Position numbers and translations under genes: made by a program
NCBI GenBank assembly: GCA_934644965.1
Contig: CAKUDG010000009.1
Span: forward strand, 32,329 to 96,328
DNA length: 64,000 nt
DNA from: an uncultured Victivallales bacterium
Lineage (GTDB): Bacteria > Verrucomicrobiota > Lentisphaeria > Victivallales > UBA1829
Direction of reading: 5' to 3'
The notes under the pieces: model-generated
What the model saw: only the letters and a program-made list of their open reading frames with translations
Databases searched by the model: none
What the model was told of the DNA's origin: nothing
In this document: piece after piece, positions 8,193 to 17,131 of the stretch
Position numbering within the stretch: the stretch's first letter is position 1
How the letters are laid out: each line of letters begins with the position of its first letter

Positions 8193-9575
8193 TCACCTTG
8201 ATTTTTCAAAGTGAGAAAGAGCCGGCTTCCCAAGAGGATAGACATTGAATCCGAGATCATACAAAGCCCTGTGATCCAGCAGATTGCGTCCATCGAAGAC
8301 AAAGGTCGGCTTTTCCATCAGGGAAAAGATTTTTCCGTAGTCGAGAGAAGCGAATTCCCGCCAGTCCGTAAGCAGCGCAATCGCATGGGCGCCGCGGACA
8401 GCTTCATAAGGATCGGAACAATAGTGAATCTTCCCAGCGCATCCGGCCAGATCCTTTCTTGCGTTCGGGATAGCTTTCGGATCGTAAACGGCCAGATCGG
8501 CCTGTTCCTCCAGAAGCATTCTGGAAACATAGATGGCGGGCGCCTCGCGCGTGTCGCCGGTATCCGCCTTGAACGCAAAACCGAAAAGGGCAATCCGTTT
8601 CCCGGCGACAGTGTTGAACATCGCTTCCACGATTTTCCGGACAAAACGCCGTTCCTGGAACTCATTCATCAGCACCACCTGTTCCCAGTAGTCCGCCACC
8701 TCCGGGAGATTGTAGCACTGGCAGAGATAGACCAGGTTCAGAATGTCCTTCCTGAAGCAGGATCCCCCGAAGCCGACGCCAGCTTTCAGAAACTTGGGCC
8801 CGATACGCGAATCCATTCCGATGGCTCCGGAAACCTCCGAAATGTCCGCATCGGTCTTTTCGCAAAGGGCGGAAATGCTGTTGATGGAGGAAATTCTCTG
8901 GGCAAGCATCGCATTGGAGGCCAGTTTGGCCATCTCACTGCTCCAGACATTGGTGGTGAGAATCTTTTCCCGGGGAACCCAGCGGGCGTAAATGTCCACC
9001 AGAATCTGAACAGCTTCATGCCCGTCGGGCACGGTCATGGATCCGATCAGCACACGGTCCGGATTGCGCAGATCGGCAATCGCCGTCCCCTCCGCCAGAA
9101 ACTCGGGATTGGAAAGCACGTGGAACTTGAGCCCCTTCGTGTTGGACTGCAGAATCCGGTGAATCGCCTCGGCCGCGCGGACGGGAAGCGTGCTTTTTTC
9201 CACAACAATCTTCCCCTCCTGCGCATGTTCCATAATCAGACGGGCGGATTTCTCCCAGAAACGGAGATCGGCTGCTTTCCCGGCTCCGGCCCCGGAGGTT
9301 TTCGTCGGTGTATTCACACTCACAAAAATAATGGATGCCTCCCGGATGCCCGTCACCACATCGGTGGTGAAAAACAGATTCCGCCCGCGAACCTCTTTCA
9401 CGATCTCGTCCAGTCCGGGTTCATAAATGGGCAGTTCATCGGAATTCCAGGCGCGAATACGTTCTTCATCGACATCCGCAACCGTCACTTTCCAGTCGGG
9501 ACAGCTGCAGGCGATCATCGCCATCGTCGGTCCGCCGACATATCCCCCCCCGATGCAAAGAATGGATTTCTTCAT
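8193..9575 (-). CDS. ugd: UDP-glucose 6-dehydrogenase, animal-type
   Basis: A 460-residue cytoplasmic enzyme that oxidises UDP-glucose to UDP-glucuronate with NAD+, supplying precursor for capsule, exopolysaccharide or LPS sugars. The N-terminal Rossmann motif is CIGGGYVGGPTMAMIA. The catalytic cysteine is C273 in GVGFGGSCFRKDIL, and the C-terminal UDP-binding domain has FGFAFKADTGDTREAPA. Length and motifs (GGPT in the Rossmann loop, an Ala-Gln-Arg-Ile-Ser-Ser segment, cysteine near residue 276) match animal UGDH better than the shorter E. coli-type enzyme. It follows the small gene at 9651-10013 by 75 bases. Confidence 0.95.
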   Translation of the reverse strand: MKKSILCIGGGYVGGPTMAMIACSCPDWKVTVADVDEERIRAWNSDELPIYEPGLDEIVKEVRGRNLFFTTDVVTGIREASIIFVSVNTPTKTSGAGAGKAADLRFWEKSARLIMEHAQEGKIVVEKSTLPVRAAEAIHRILQSNTKGLKFHVLSNPEFLAEGTAIADLRNPDRVLIGSMTVPDGHEAVQILVDIYARWVPREKILTTNVWSSEMAKLASNAMLAQRISSINSISALCEKTDADISEVSGAIGMDSRIGPKFLKAGVGFGGSCFRKDILNLVYLCQCYNLPEVADYWEQVVLMNEFQERRFVRKIVEAMFNTVAGKRIALFGFAFKADTGDTREAPAIYVSRMLLEEQADLAVYDPKAIPNARKDLAGCAGKIHYCSDPYEAVRGAHAIALLTDWREFASLDYGKIFSLMEKPTFVFDGRNLLDHRALYDLGFNVYPLGKPALSHFEKSR

Positions 9576-9650
9576 TTCAAATCAGACCGCTTTCCTGAAT
9601 CACCTTTCCACCTATCCCCTCACGCGGAAAACATTTTCCGCATGAAACCG

Positions 9651-10013
9651 TCAGCCCCCCATTTCCGCACCGGGGAAAAACTCTTCGGCTATCTCCTCCC
9701 GTTCCGCACCCGAGGCAAAAACGGCAATGCCCCCCAGATAGGAGACGGATCCGCCACCGGGCCCCGCCAGACGGGAATTGACTATGCGCATCGGCTTCAG
9801 CTCAAGAACGTTCCGACCCTTCACCAGAGGATAACGCACCGCCTCGAACATCTCAATCCCATCCAGGTGCTGGGAAATGAACACAATGCCGTCCCGTTCC
9901 GATTCGATTTCGACAATCTGGAACACGGATGCGGCGGAAGCGTCCCCCTCATGCCGTTCAACCCGGTTTTTCAAAGAGAGAACTTCATAAAAGGCGCTGT
10001 TCCGTTTCTGCAT
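9651..10013 (-). CDS. Small protein of unknown function upstream of ugd
   Basis: A 120-residue acidic protein with no signal peptide and no family I recognise. The sequence alternates short hydrophobic strands (VFQIVEIESERDGIVFIS, GRNVLELKPMRIV), suggesting a small beta-rich domain. GGGAG lies about 10 bases before the ATG, which supports translation. It is in the same direction as ugd, 75 bases upstream, and may share its transcript. Long overlapping frames on the other strand lack comparable start signals and look like shadows. Confidence 0.55.
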   Translation of the reverse strand: MQKRNSAFYEVLSLKNRVERHEGDASAASVFQIVEIESERDGIVFISQHLDGIEMFEAVRYPLVKGRNVLELKPMRIVNSRLAGPGGGSVSYLGGIAVFASGAEREEIAEEFFPGAEMGG

Positions 10014-10235
10014 CCGTCGGGATCTCCCTTCTGTCCATCATCAATGTCCATCGTCATCATTCTCGGGCCATCAGTCATCATGATCATCCGGGGCCGGACT
10101 TTTTCTTTCCGGGGGCCGGGTGTATAATAACCTTTTCCCCTCGTTTTTACAAATCGGAAATGCAGAATTCTTTTCCCGGGAGGGATGAGAAGAGAGCTTT
10201 CCTTCTCCCGGGAAGGACCGGAGAACTGGGCATTT

Positions 10236-13200
10236 TCACCAGTGACGGCGGAAGAATCCGGAGACCGCTTCCGCAAGGGAGCGGAAAATCACATACAGCC
10301 CCGGAATGAACATCATTCCCAGAACGGTCGCCACAAGCATTCCCCAGAAGGTCGTGACGCCGATCGACTGCCGGCTGCCCGCCCCCGCTCCGCTGGCCAC
10401 AACCATGGGAAAGACTCCAATGACAAAGGAGAGCGCCGTCATCATCACGGAACGGAAACGGACGCGCATGCCGTTCAGCGCCGCATCGGGAATCGATGCT
10501 CCGTTGTCGCGTTCCTGTTTGGAGAATTCCACCATCAGAATCGCCGTCTTGGCTGTAAGCCCGATCAGCATCAGAAGTCCGAGCTGGCAGTAGATGTTCA
10601 GAGACATCCCGCAGAATTTCAATGCCAGAATGGCTCCGAGAGTTGCGGTCGCCACCGAGAGCATCACGGAAATCGGCATGGTCCAGCTCTCATACTGCGC
10701 CACGAGGAAGAGATACGCCACCAGCAGCGAAATCATCAGGAGACTCACGATCTTTCCTTCGTTCTGGCTCTCCTGATAACTCATGTCGGTCCAGCTGATC
10801 TGATAGTCTTTCGAGAGATTTTCGCGGACAATGTCTTCCAGAAGCGCCATCATTTCGCCGGAACTGAACGACGCCACACTCTGGGTGTTGACCGCGGCGG
10901 AGGGAAACATATTGAAGCGTTCCACCTGCCGTGGGCCGAGACTCCAGCGCAGATCCGCCACCGCGCTGAGAGGGACATTCTCTCCCGTGCCGCTGGTGAC
11001 ATAGAGCTGCTCAATGATATTGAGGTTTTCCCGAAGTTCCGGAGCCAGCTGGGTCTTGACCTGGTAAGTCTTCCCGAACTTGTTGAAGTCATTGATGTAA
11101 TAGGATCCGAGCTGACTCTGGAGAGCGCTGAAGATCGAGTTCACTGGGATGTTCATGGCTTCCGCCTTGTCGCGGTTGATGTCCAGATAGAGCATCGGGG
11201 TGCTGGCGTCAAACGAGGTGAAGGCGTAAACCGCTTTCCCCGTCTCCATGATTTTGGAAAGCAGATGATGGGTCGTCTGAGAAATCTCCTGCGAATTCTG
11301 GTCACCTGTCGCCTGCAGGGAGAAAGTGACGCCTCCTGTGGCACCCAGCCCCATGATGGCGGGAGGAACAAAGGTGTTGACCGCCGCGGAGGGAAGAACC
11401 GAAGTCCGGCGGATCACCTCGGCCTGAATCTCTCCGATCTGCGTTTCCGGACTGGTCCTTTCCTCCCATGGTTTCAGATCGAGAATCAGAAGCCCGAGAT
11501 TTTCCCCTTCGCCAGCCGTCAGACTGCGTCCAGGGACGGTCATGATCTGGTTGATTCCGGGAATGTCTCGGACCAGGTCTGAAACCTCCGCAAGAGCTTC
11601 TTCCGTACGCGGCAGCGAAGCTCCGGAAGGGAGCGTCACTTCACAGAAGAGCGTGCCCTTGTCCTCCTCCGGCAGAAACGCGGCGGGAAGACGCTGGTAG
11701 AAGTAATAACTACCGAAAAGAATCAGTCCGAAGAGGAGGATCGTCAGAAGCGTGCGCCGCACCAGAATGCCTCCGACGAAGAGATAGCAGTTCCTGGTCC
11801 AGTTCAACCCGATGTTGAACAGACGGAAAAAGCCGCGCGGAGTTTTTGTCGGTCTCAGCACCAGGGCGCAGAGTGCCGGGCTCAGCGTCATGGCGTTCAC
11901 AGTCGACAGGCAGAGTGCAATGCACATCGTCACGGAAAACTGCGTGTAGATGGTGCCGACCATCCCGCCGTAAAACATGATCGGAAGATAAATGGCGACA
12001 ACAACCAGCGTGGTGGCAATCAGAGCTCCGCTCAGCTGCTGCATGCTTTTCATCGCGGCGTCGAAGGGGGAAAGATGTTCCTCGTCGATCAGGCGAGTGC
12101 AGTTTTCCGTCACGCAGATGGCGTCGTCGACGACCGAGCCGATCACCAGGATCAGCGCGAACATGGTCAGGGTGTTGATGCTCATGTCCAGCAGATAGAG
12201 GAAGAGAAAGGTGCCAATGAGCGATACCGGGATCGTGACCGAAGGAATGATCGTTGCCCGCCAGTCCTGCAGAAAGAGATAGGTGATCACCACAACCAGA
12301 AGGAAGGTGAGAATCAGCGTTTCAATGATCTCCTTCATGGAAACCACCACGAAACGGGTCGAATCATAACCGACTTCCCAGGTCAGACCATCGGGAAAGT
12401 TCCGGCGGAGCTCTTCCAGCGTCTTGTTGACGTTTTCCATGATTTCCAGCGCATTGGCGTCATTCAGCTTGAAGATCGCCAGAGCAACGGAGCTGCGGCC
12501 GTTGAACGTGCCCGTGCTGTTGTAGGTTTCGGCGCCGAGTTCCACTCTCGCGATGTCGGAGAGCCGGACCTGCCGCCCCTCTTCGGTGGATTTGACAACG
12601 ATATTTCCGAACTCTTCCGGCGTGCTCAGACGTCCTTTGGCATCAACCTTGAACTGCATCCAGCGGCTGCTGGATTCGGTGCCGACCGAACCGGTGGCGG
12701 CCTGAATGTTCTGCGACGCCACGGCATTCCGGATTTCTTCATCACTGATGTTGTAGGCGCGCATCTTGAAGGGATCAAGCCAGATCCGGATGCTGTATTC
12801 CTGTTCGCCGAAAACAACCGCCTGTCCGACGCCGTCGATCCGGGCGATGGCGTCCCGCACATGGATGCTCACATAGTTGCTCAGGAAGAGCGGAGTATGC
12901 TCCGGATTGTCGCTGTAGAAGGCGAGCGTTGCGAGCATGTCGCTGGAGCGTTTCACCACGGTGATCCCGTTGTTGACCACATCCGTCGGGAGAGCGTGTT
13001 CGGCGCGTTTCACCGCGTTGTTGACATTCACAAGCGCCATGTCCTCATCAGCGCCGGATTTGAAAGTGAGAGTCAGAGTGTAGTTCCCCAGATTGTCCGA
13101 CTGCGAGGAATAGTAGACCATGTCCTCCGTCCCGTTGACCTCCGACTCCAGCGGCGAAGCCACAGTATCGGCAATCACCTGGGCGCTCGCTCCCGGATAG

Positions 13201-13346
13201 GCAGCCATCACCATGATCGTCGGAGGAGAAACCTGCGGATATTCCGCAATCGGAAGACGGCTGGCGGCAATGATTCCCCCCAGCATCAGAAACAGGGAGA
13301 TCACAAGCGCAAAACGCGGTCTCCTGATGAAAATTGCTGAAAACAT
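10236..13346 (-). CDS. RND multidrug efflux pump inner-membrane subunit (AcrB/HAE1 family)
   Basis: A 1036-residue protein of the normal AcrB length with 12 membrane segments and two large periplasmic loops. The N-terminus MFSAIFIRRPRFALVIS and the PGASAQVIADTVASPLE segment are classic. The proton-relay aspartates are present in GSVVDDAICVTEN and the matching lysine in LTAKTAILMVEFSK. It expels hydrophobic or toxic compounds using the proton gradient, working with a membrane-fusion protein and a TolC-type channel. It lies 24 bases after the fusion-protein gene; no outer-membrane channel gene is in the operon, so one must come from elsewhere. Confidence 0.97.
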   Translation of the reverse strand: MFSAIFIRRPRFALVISLFLMLGGIIAASRLPIAEYPQVSPPTIMVMAAYPGASAQVIADTVASPLESEVNGTEDMVYYSSQSDNLGNYTLTLTFKSGADEDMALVNVNNAVKRAEHALPTDVVNNGITVVKRSSDMLATLAFYSDNPEHTPLFLSNYVSIHVRDAIARIDGVGQAVVFGEQEYSIRIWLDPFKMRAYNISDEEIRNAVASQNIQAATGSVGTESSSRWMQFKVDAKGRLSTPEEFGNIVVKSTEEGRQVRLSDIARVELGAETYNSTGTFNGRSSVALAIFKLNDANALEIMENVNKTLEELRRNFPDGLTWEVGYDSTRFVVVSMKEIIETLILTFLLVVVITYLFLQDWRATIIPSVTIPVSLIGTFLFLYLLDMSINTLTMFALILVIGSVVDDAICVTENCTRLIDEEHLSPFDAAMKSMQQLSGALIATTLVVVAIYLPIMFYGGMVGTIYTQFSVTMCIALCLSTVNAMTLSPALCALVLRPTKTPRGFFRLFNIGLNWTRNCYLFVGGILVRRTLLTILLFGLILFGSYYFYQRLPAAFLPEEDKGTLFCEVTLPSGASLPRTEEALAEVSDLVRDIPGINQIMTVPGRSLTAGEGENLGLLILDLKPWEERTSPETQIGEIQAEVIRRTSVLPSAAVNTFVPPAIMGLGATGGVTFSLQATGDQNSQEISQTTHHLLSKIMETGKAVYAFTSFDASTPMLYLDINRDKAEAMNIPVNSIFSALQSQLGSYYINDFNKFGKTYQVKTQLAPELRENLNIIEQLYVTSGTGENVPLSAVADLRWSLGPRQVERFNMFPSAAVNTQSVASFSSGEMMALLEDIVRENLSKDYQISWTDMSYQESQNEGKIVSLLMISLLVAYLFLVAQYESWTMPISVMLSVATATLGAILALKFCGMSLNIYCQLGLLMLIGLTAKTAILMVEFSKQERDNGASIPDAALNGMRVRFRSVMMTALSFVIGVFPMVVASGAGAGSRQSIGVTTFWGMLVATVLGMMFIPGLYVIFRSLAEAVSGFFRRHW

Positions 13347-13370
13347 GATTGCTTCTCCTTTGCTGATCCT

Positions 13371-14495
13371 TTATCTGAGCCCTTCGCCGGCAAACACGGG
13401 GTTGACCTTTTCCCCCGGTTTGATCTTGTTGATGCCGGCAATGACAACCGTCTCTCCAACCTGGAGGCCCGAAAGGATTCCCTGGCGGGCCTTCACCTGC
13501 GGCCCGATGACAACGTCTCGCCGCTCCACTTTGTTTTCGGGGGTGACGACATAGACATAATGGTGCTCCCCGTCCGTCATCATCGCCGTGACGCTCACCG
13601 AAGGAAGCGCCTGCTGGAATTTCTCGCGGAACTTCACCATGACGTAGCCGCCCGGAATCAGTTCCATCTCGGGATTCTCCCCCACCAGCTGAATCATGAT
13701 GGTGCCGGTTTTGGAATCGATCTGGTTATCGATGAAATCGACTTCGACTCTGCCTTTGTAGGGTTCTCCGTCCGCACGCAGGATTTCAAGGCCATCGGAG
13801 GCAAGCTGCCCATTGCGGCTGTGGCGGAAGAAATCGGATTCGCTCATCGCAAAGCGGATGTTGACCGGATCGAACTGGACGATGGTGGCAAGTGTACCTT
13901 TTCCCGGAGTGATGTAATTGCCTTTGCTGTAAATATTTCTCCCGATTCTCCCGTTGAGCGGGGATTGAATCACGGTATAGGAAAGATCGTTTTGAGCAAG
14001 GACAAGATCGGCATTGGCCTCATCCAGTTTCCCGAGATAGACCTGATAGCTGCGAAGAGCGTTCTCATAAGTGGTCTGTACGGTGGCGTTGGTCTGATAG
14101 AGCTGTTCGTAACGGACTTTTTCACGCGTGGCGTAATCGAGTTCGGCCTGCGTCTGCTTGAGCGTCGCGCGGGCGATATTGACATTCTCCCGGTAGATCG
14201 TGTCTTCGATCCGGAAGAGAAGGTCTCCCTTCTTCACCAGACTCCCCTCCTTGAAGGCCGCCTCCCAGAGAACCCCGCTGATCCGGGCCACAATGTCCAC
14301 TGTCTTCGAGGCGGACACTGTCCCGACGTACGTCTTCGCTTCGCTTCCCGTCAGCTCCGAAGCCTTCTCCACGCGCACGGACGGCAGGACGGTATCTCCT
14401 TCCGCTTCCCGAGTCCCGCCGCCTCCCAGTACAGAAACGGCACTCACACTGAACAGCATCAGAAATATCCCGAACAAAATTTTTCTCTTCTTCAT
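13371..14495 (-). CDS. RND efflux periplasmic adaptor (membrane-fusion protein, AcrA family)
   Basis: A 374-residue protein with an N-terminal signal peptide (MKKRKILFGIFLMLFSVSAV). It has the usual order: barrel-sandwich lipoyl half (VGTVSASKTVDIVARISG), alpha-hairpin (about 95-150), second lipoyl half (SPLNGRIGRNIYSKGNYITPG), beta-barrel and membrane-proximal domain. AGGAGG stands 8 bases before the ATG. No lipobox cysteine is evident, so it may be a soluble periplasmic form. It is the first gene of the efflux operon and is probably repressed by the neighbouring MarR protein. Confidence 0.95.
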   Translation of the reverse strand: MKKRKILFGIFLMLFSVSAVSVLGGGGTREAEGDTVLPSVRVEKASELTGSEAKTYVGTVSASKTVDIVARISGVLWEAAFKEGSLVKKGDLLFRIEDTIYRENVNIARATLKQTQAELDYATREKVRYEQLYQTNATVQTTYENALRSYQVYLGKLDEANADLVLAQNDLSYTVIQSPLNGRIGRNIYSKGNYITPGKGTLATIVQFDPVNIRFAMSESDFFRHSRNGQLASDGLEILRADGEPYKGRVEVDFIDNQIDSKTGTIMIQLVGENPEMELIPGGYVMVKFREKFQQALPSVSVTAMMTDGEHHYVYVVTPENKVERRDVVIGPQVKARQGILSGLQVGETVVIAGINKIKPGEKVNPVFAGEGLR

Positions 14496-14524
14496 CAGAC
14501 ACCTCCTGAAAAAACAATCTCTTT

Positions 14525-14552
14525 TATTTAGTTAGGAAACAAAATAATACAA
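14525..14552 (-). promoter_or_regulatory. Promoter with MarR-type operator for the RND operon
   Basis: On the minus strand TTGTAT and TAAATA are 16 bases apart, about 30 bases before the adaptor start. Between and overlapping them lies the sequence GTTTCCTAACTAAA, which also occurs as a near-perfect palindrome in front of the marR-like gene at 15181-15194. Confidence 0.6.
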
Positions 14553-14721
14553 TAAAAAAATTTTTCCCTTCTGCCGTCCCCCATCTGCTTTTCCGTCTGA
14601 ATTTTCTCTGTCCGCTTACTCTCCCCGCTCTGTCCGGAGGATTCCCCCGAGTGTTTCCCTCAGAGGAAAAGGGGAACGAAATGAACCCGGAACAACAAGA
14701 CAGAAGCGAATGTACGCGTTT

Positions 14722-15156
14722 TCAGATTTCTCCGGCTCGCCTGGAAATCTGTTCGCAGTTCCGGAGAAAACGGCGGAGAGACTCATCGCCCATCGGACCG
14801 CGGAGCTGCCGGATCATCTGTGCATGAACGGTCAGGAGCTTTGTCTGGATTTCCCTGGCCTTTCCGGTCAGGACGATCTTTTTCAGTCTTCCGTCCGAAC
14901 TGACCGCTTCCCGGGTGATCATCCCTTCCTGTTCCAGCGTCTGAAGCAGCCCCGTTACGGAAGAAGGACGGATTCCGAATTCCTCTTCGATATCCTTCTG
15001 GAAAATATCCTGTTTCAGTGTGCCGATGGACAGAAAGGCCAGAAGTCTGGCCTGACTCCCCGAAAGACCCGTAATCCGCGCCAGACGATCCGCCATCCGT
15101 TCCACACGCCTCGCCATGTAAAAAATCGTTCCAATCAAATCTCTCTGCTCAAGCAT
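14722..15156 (-). CDS. MarR family transcriptional regulator of the efflux operon
   Basis: A 144-residue winged-helix repressor. The recognition region is around residues 50-75 (FQKDIEEEFGIRPSSVTGLL) and the wing follows with EQEGMITREAVSSDGR, whose D-x-R is the conserved MarR wing motif. The frame remains open far upstream, but the protein-like sequence begins at MLEQRDLIGT, and AGAAGGG lies about 10 bases before that ATG. It sits next to and upstream of the RND genes in the same direction, with its own promoter. The shared palindrome suggests that it represses both itself and the pump. Confidence 0.88.
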   Translation of the reverse strand: MLEQRDLIGTIFYMARRVERMADRLARITGLSGSQARLLAFLSIGTLKQDIFQKDIEEEFGIRPSSVTGLLQTLEQEGMITREAVSSDGRLKKIVLTGKAREIQTKLLTVHAQMIRQLRGPMGDESLRRFLRNCEQISRRAGEI

Positions 15157-15174
15157 AGACAAATTCCCTTCTAT

Positions 15175-15203
15175 TTTATATAGTTTCCTAACTAATATAT
15201 TAA
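15175..15203 (-). promoter_or_regulatory. Autoregulated promoter and operator of the marR-like gene
   Basis: On the minus strand TTAATA and TATAAA are 17 bases apart. The spacer holds TAGTTAGGAAACTA (plus-strand 15181-15194), a palindrome with 5-base arms (TAGTT/AACTA). The core TTAGTTAGGAAAC recurs in the efflux operon promoter at 14528-14540. Confidence 0.6.
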
Positions 15204-15305
15204 TTTTTCCTCTCTTTTCAAGCCGTTTCCCGGAAGGAGGCGGGATTTTTTTAAAAACTTTTTTGAAATTTTGAAATATGAAAAAGCCGGAAGGGTAAAA
15301 CTCAT

Positions 15306-15337
15306 CCTCCTTTTCCTGTATCCTAAGAAAAAGGAGG
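15306..15337 (-). terminator. Possible terminator hairpin after the FAD oxidoreductase gene
   Basis: CCTCCTTTT at 15306-15314 pairs with AAAAGGAGG at 15329-15337 with a 14-base loop. The gene reading toward it ends at 15500. The following T run on the minus strand is short, so this is tentative. The rest of the 343-base gap (15157-15499) shows nothing apart from the MarR promoter. Confidence 0.35.
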
Positions 15338-15499
15338 CGGGGGATAAAATGAACTCTCCCCCCTCCTTCTGACATCCCTGAAATCCGAGACATAAAGAAG
15401 GAGGAGGGAGAGAGGAAAAAACAAGGCTGAAAAACACCGGACAAGTTTTCCGGCACTGCCGCAGGGGAACAACCTGCAAACAGAAACAACCTCATCTTC

Positions 15500-16831
15500 T
15501 CATTCGACGGAAACGCCCTGACGCTTCAGAATTTCCTGGACCTCCGGAACCGAAACCTCACGGGGGCGGATCTTTCCTTTTGCGGCAAGCGCTGCGGCGA
15601 CGCCGACCCCCTGCCCCACATTCAGACAAATCGGCATCACCCGGTAGTTGGAATGAGCCTTGTGTGTGCCGGAAATGCTTCTTCCTGCAAGGAGAAGCCC
15701 GTCGATTTTCTCCGGAACACAGGCTCGGTAAGGAATGGTGTAAGCGCCTTTGGAGCGGAACTTGCGCTGGACGCCATGTTCGTCGAGGCCGGGGCCTTTG
15801 AGGGAATGAATATCGAAGTTGAAATAATTTTTTGTGGCGATCCAGTCCGGGAAGACGCGGGCTTCGAGGATGTCCTCCGCAGTGACCGTGTAGAGACCGC
15901 GGAAATGCCTGGTCTCGCGCACACCGACATTCCGTGCAACAGCCACCAGATAACAGTTTTCATATCCGGGGACATAGCGTCGGAGGAAGGGAATGATCGC
16001 ATCGATCTGTTTGCGGCAGAGTTTCTCGGCTTCCGTTAGCTGACGGGCGTCTGTTCCGTCGAAACGGATGGCGTTCGTCATATTCACGCAGACCTCGCCA
16101 GGGATCCGGGTTCTGTACAAAAGCACATGCCCGGCGGGATAAGGAAGAATGGATTTGCCGAGAGACTGGATCTCACCGTCCGGGACATCCATGTAAGATT
16201 CAAACGAAGGGGGGAAAATCGCACGGGAATAATCGACTCCGGCAATTCGGAACATCAGTGTCATCGGCTGGCACAAGCCGTCCTCCTCACGTCCGGTACG
16301 GAAGGCGGCGCCGGCGCGGGCGGCGACATCGCCGTCGCCGGTGGCGTCCACCACGACTTCCGCTTCCAGCATTTCCCGACCCGACTTGCTTTCGGTAATC
16401 ACTCCGCGCAGAGTTCCGTCCTCCACCACGGCATCCGCGATCATCGTATACAAACGCAGTTCCACTCCCGCTTCCTCCAGCATCTGGAAAAGAGTGGATG
16501 TCAGACATTCGTGGGGGATGCAGTTCAGGCTGCCTTCATTCGGGACAGGAGGCATGGAGGGATTCTGAAGGGTACGGGTCATGATTTCCTTCATGAGGGG
16601 GGAATCCGTCCCTGGACTCCAGTCCGACATCATTCCGGAAGTGGCCATTCCTCCCGGCACGTTCGACTGCTCCACCATCATCACTTTCGCCCCGGAGCGC
16701 GCCGCCCCCAGCGCCGCTCCGATCCCTGCCGGACCTCCTCCCGCCACAAGAACTTCCGTTTTCCCGGATACGGGAATGCTCCGTTCCTTCTCCGCGTACA
16801 TTTTCCTCACTTCTGCTGATTCTCCGTTCAT
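15500..16831 (-). CDS. FAD-dependent oxidoreductase (FAD_oxidored family)
   Basis: A 443-residue flavoprotein. The N-terminal dinucleotide fold is VLVAGGGPAGIGAALGAARS, followed by EQSNVPGGMATSG, and the C-terminus has the second FAD contact DGLLLAGRSISGTHKAHS. This family is common beside polysaccharide genes in Planctomycetes, Verrucomicrobia and Lentisphaerota; its substrates are largely unknown. The start at 16831 (MNGESAEVRK) has GGAAAGGA about 10 bases before it; an alternative at 16801 has GAGG only 3-4 bases away. It is divergent from the PocR-type AraC regulator at 17132, which may control it. Confidence 0.88.
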   Translation of the reverse strand: MNGESAEVRKMYAEKERSIPVSGKTEVLVAGGGPAGIGAALGAARSGAKVMMVEQSNVPGGMATSGMMSDWSPGTDSPLMKEIMTRTLQNPSMPPVPNEGSLNCIPHECLTSTLFQMLEEAGVELRLYTMIADAVVEDGTLRGVITESKSGREMLEAEVVVDATGDGDVAARAGAAFRTGREEDGLCQPMTLMFRIAGVDYSRAIFPPSFESYMDVPDGEIQSLGKSILPYPAGHVLLYRTRIPGEVCVNMTNAIRFDGTDARQLTEAEKLCRKQIDAIIPFLRRYVPGYENCYLVAVARNVGVRETRHFRGLYTVTAEDILEARVFPDWIATKNYFNFDIHSLKGPGLDEHGVQRKFRSKGAYTIPYRACVPEKIDGLLLAGRSISGTHKAHSNYRVMPICLNVGQGVGVAAALAAKGKIRPREVSVPEVQEILKRQGVSVE

Positions 16832-17057
16832 TTCTGACGATCCTTTCCGTTTCTGATTCGATTTTCCTCCGGGGATTCCCTTATGATTATTCCTGATTCC
16901 GCTGATTCCGTTTCCGTACAGCCGGGATTCAGCAGCGGAAGAGATTTTTCTCCGTCTTTCCGAACTTTCCATCTCCGCTCCGGATCCCTGAAGAGCTTCT
17001 TTTCCAGTTTTTCTCTTTTGCGACGGATTAAAATAGCTCCACGGAAAAGAGCAATCC

Positions 17058-17086
17058 TTGACTTTTTCTGAAAAAAATCTTAAATT
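17058..17086 (+). promoter_or_regulatory. Sigma-70-type promoter for the PocR-AraC gene
   Basis: TTGACT at 17058-17063 and TAAATT at 17081-17086 with a 17-base spacer, about 45 bases before the ATG at 17132. Confidence 0.55.
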
Positions 17087-17131
17087 ATCACAGATTTGAA
17101 AACCAAACTTTCAGGAGGCCATTTCTCCCCC

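Noticed and set aside
8211..10127. A 638-codon plus-strand open frame over the dehydrogenase gene
   Set aside because: It is the antisense shadow of ugd and the small gene; the translation has no family resemblance and no start signal.
10185..13340. Long plus-strand frames opposite the RND gene
   Set aside because: Histidine- and arginine-rich translations typical of antisense frames in high-GC genes.
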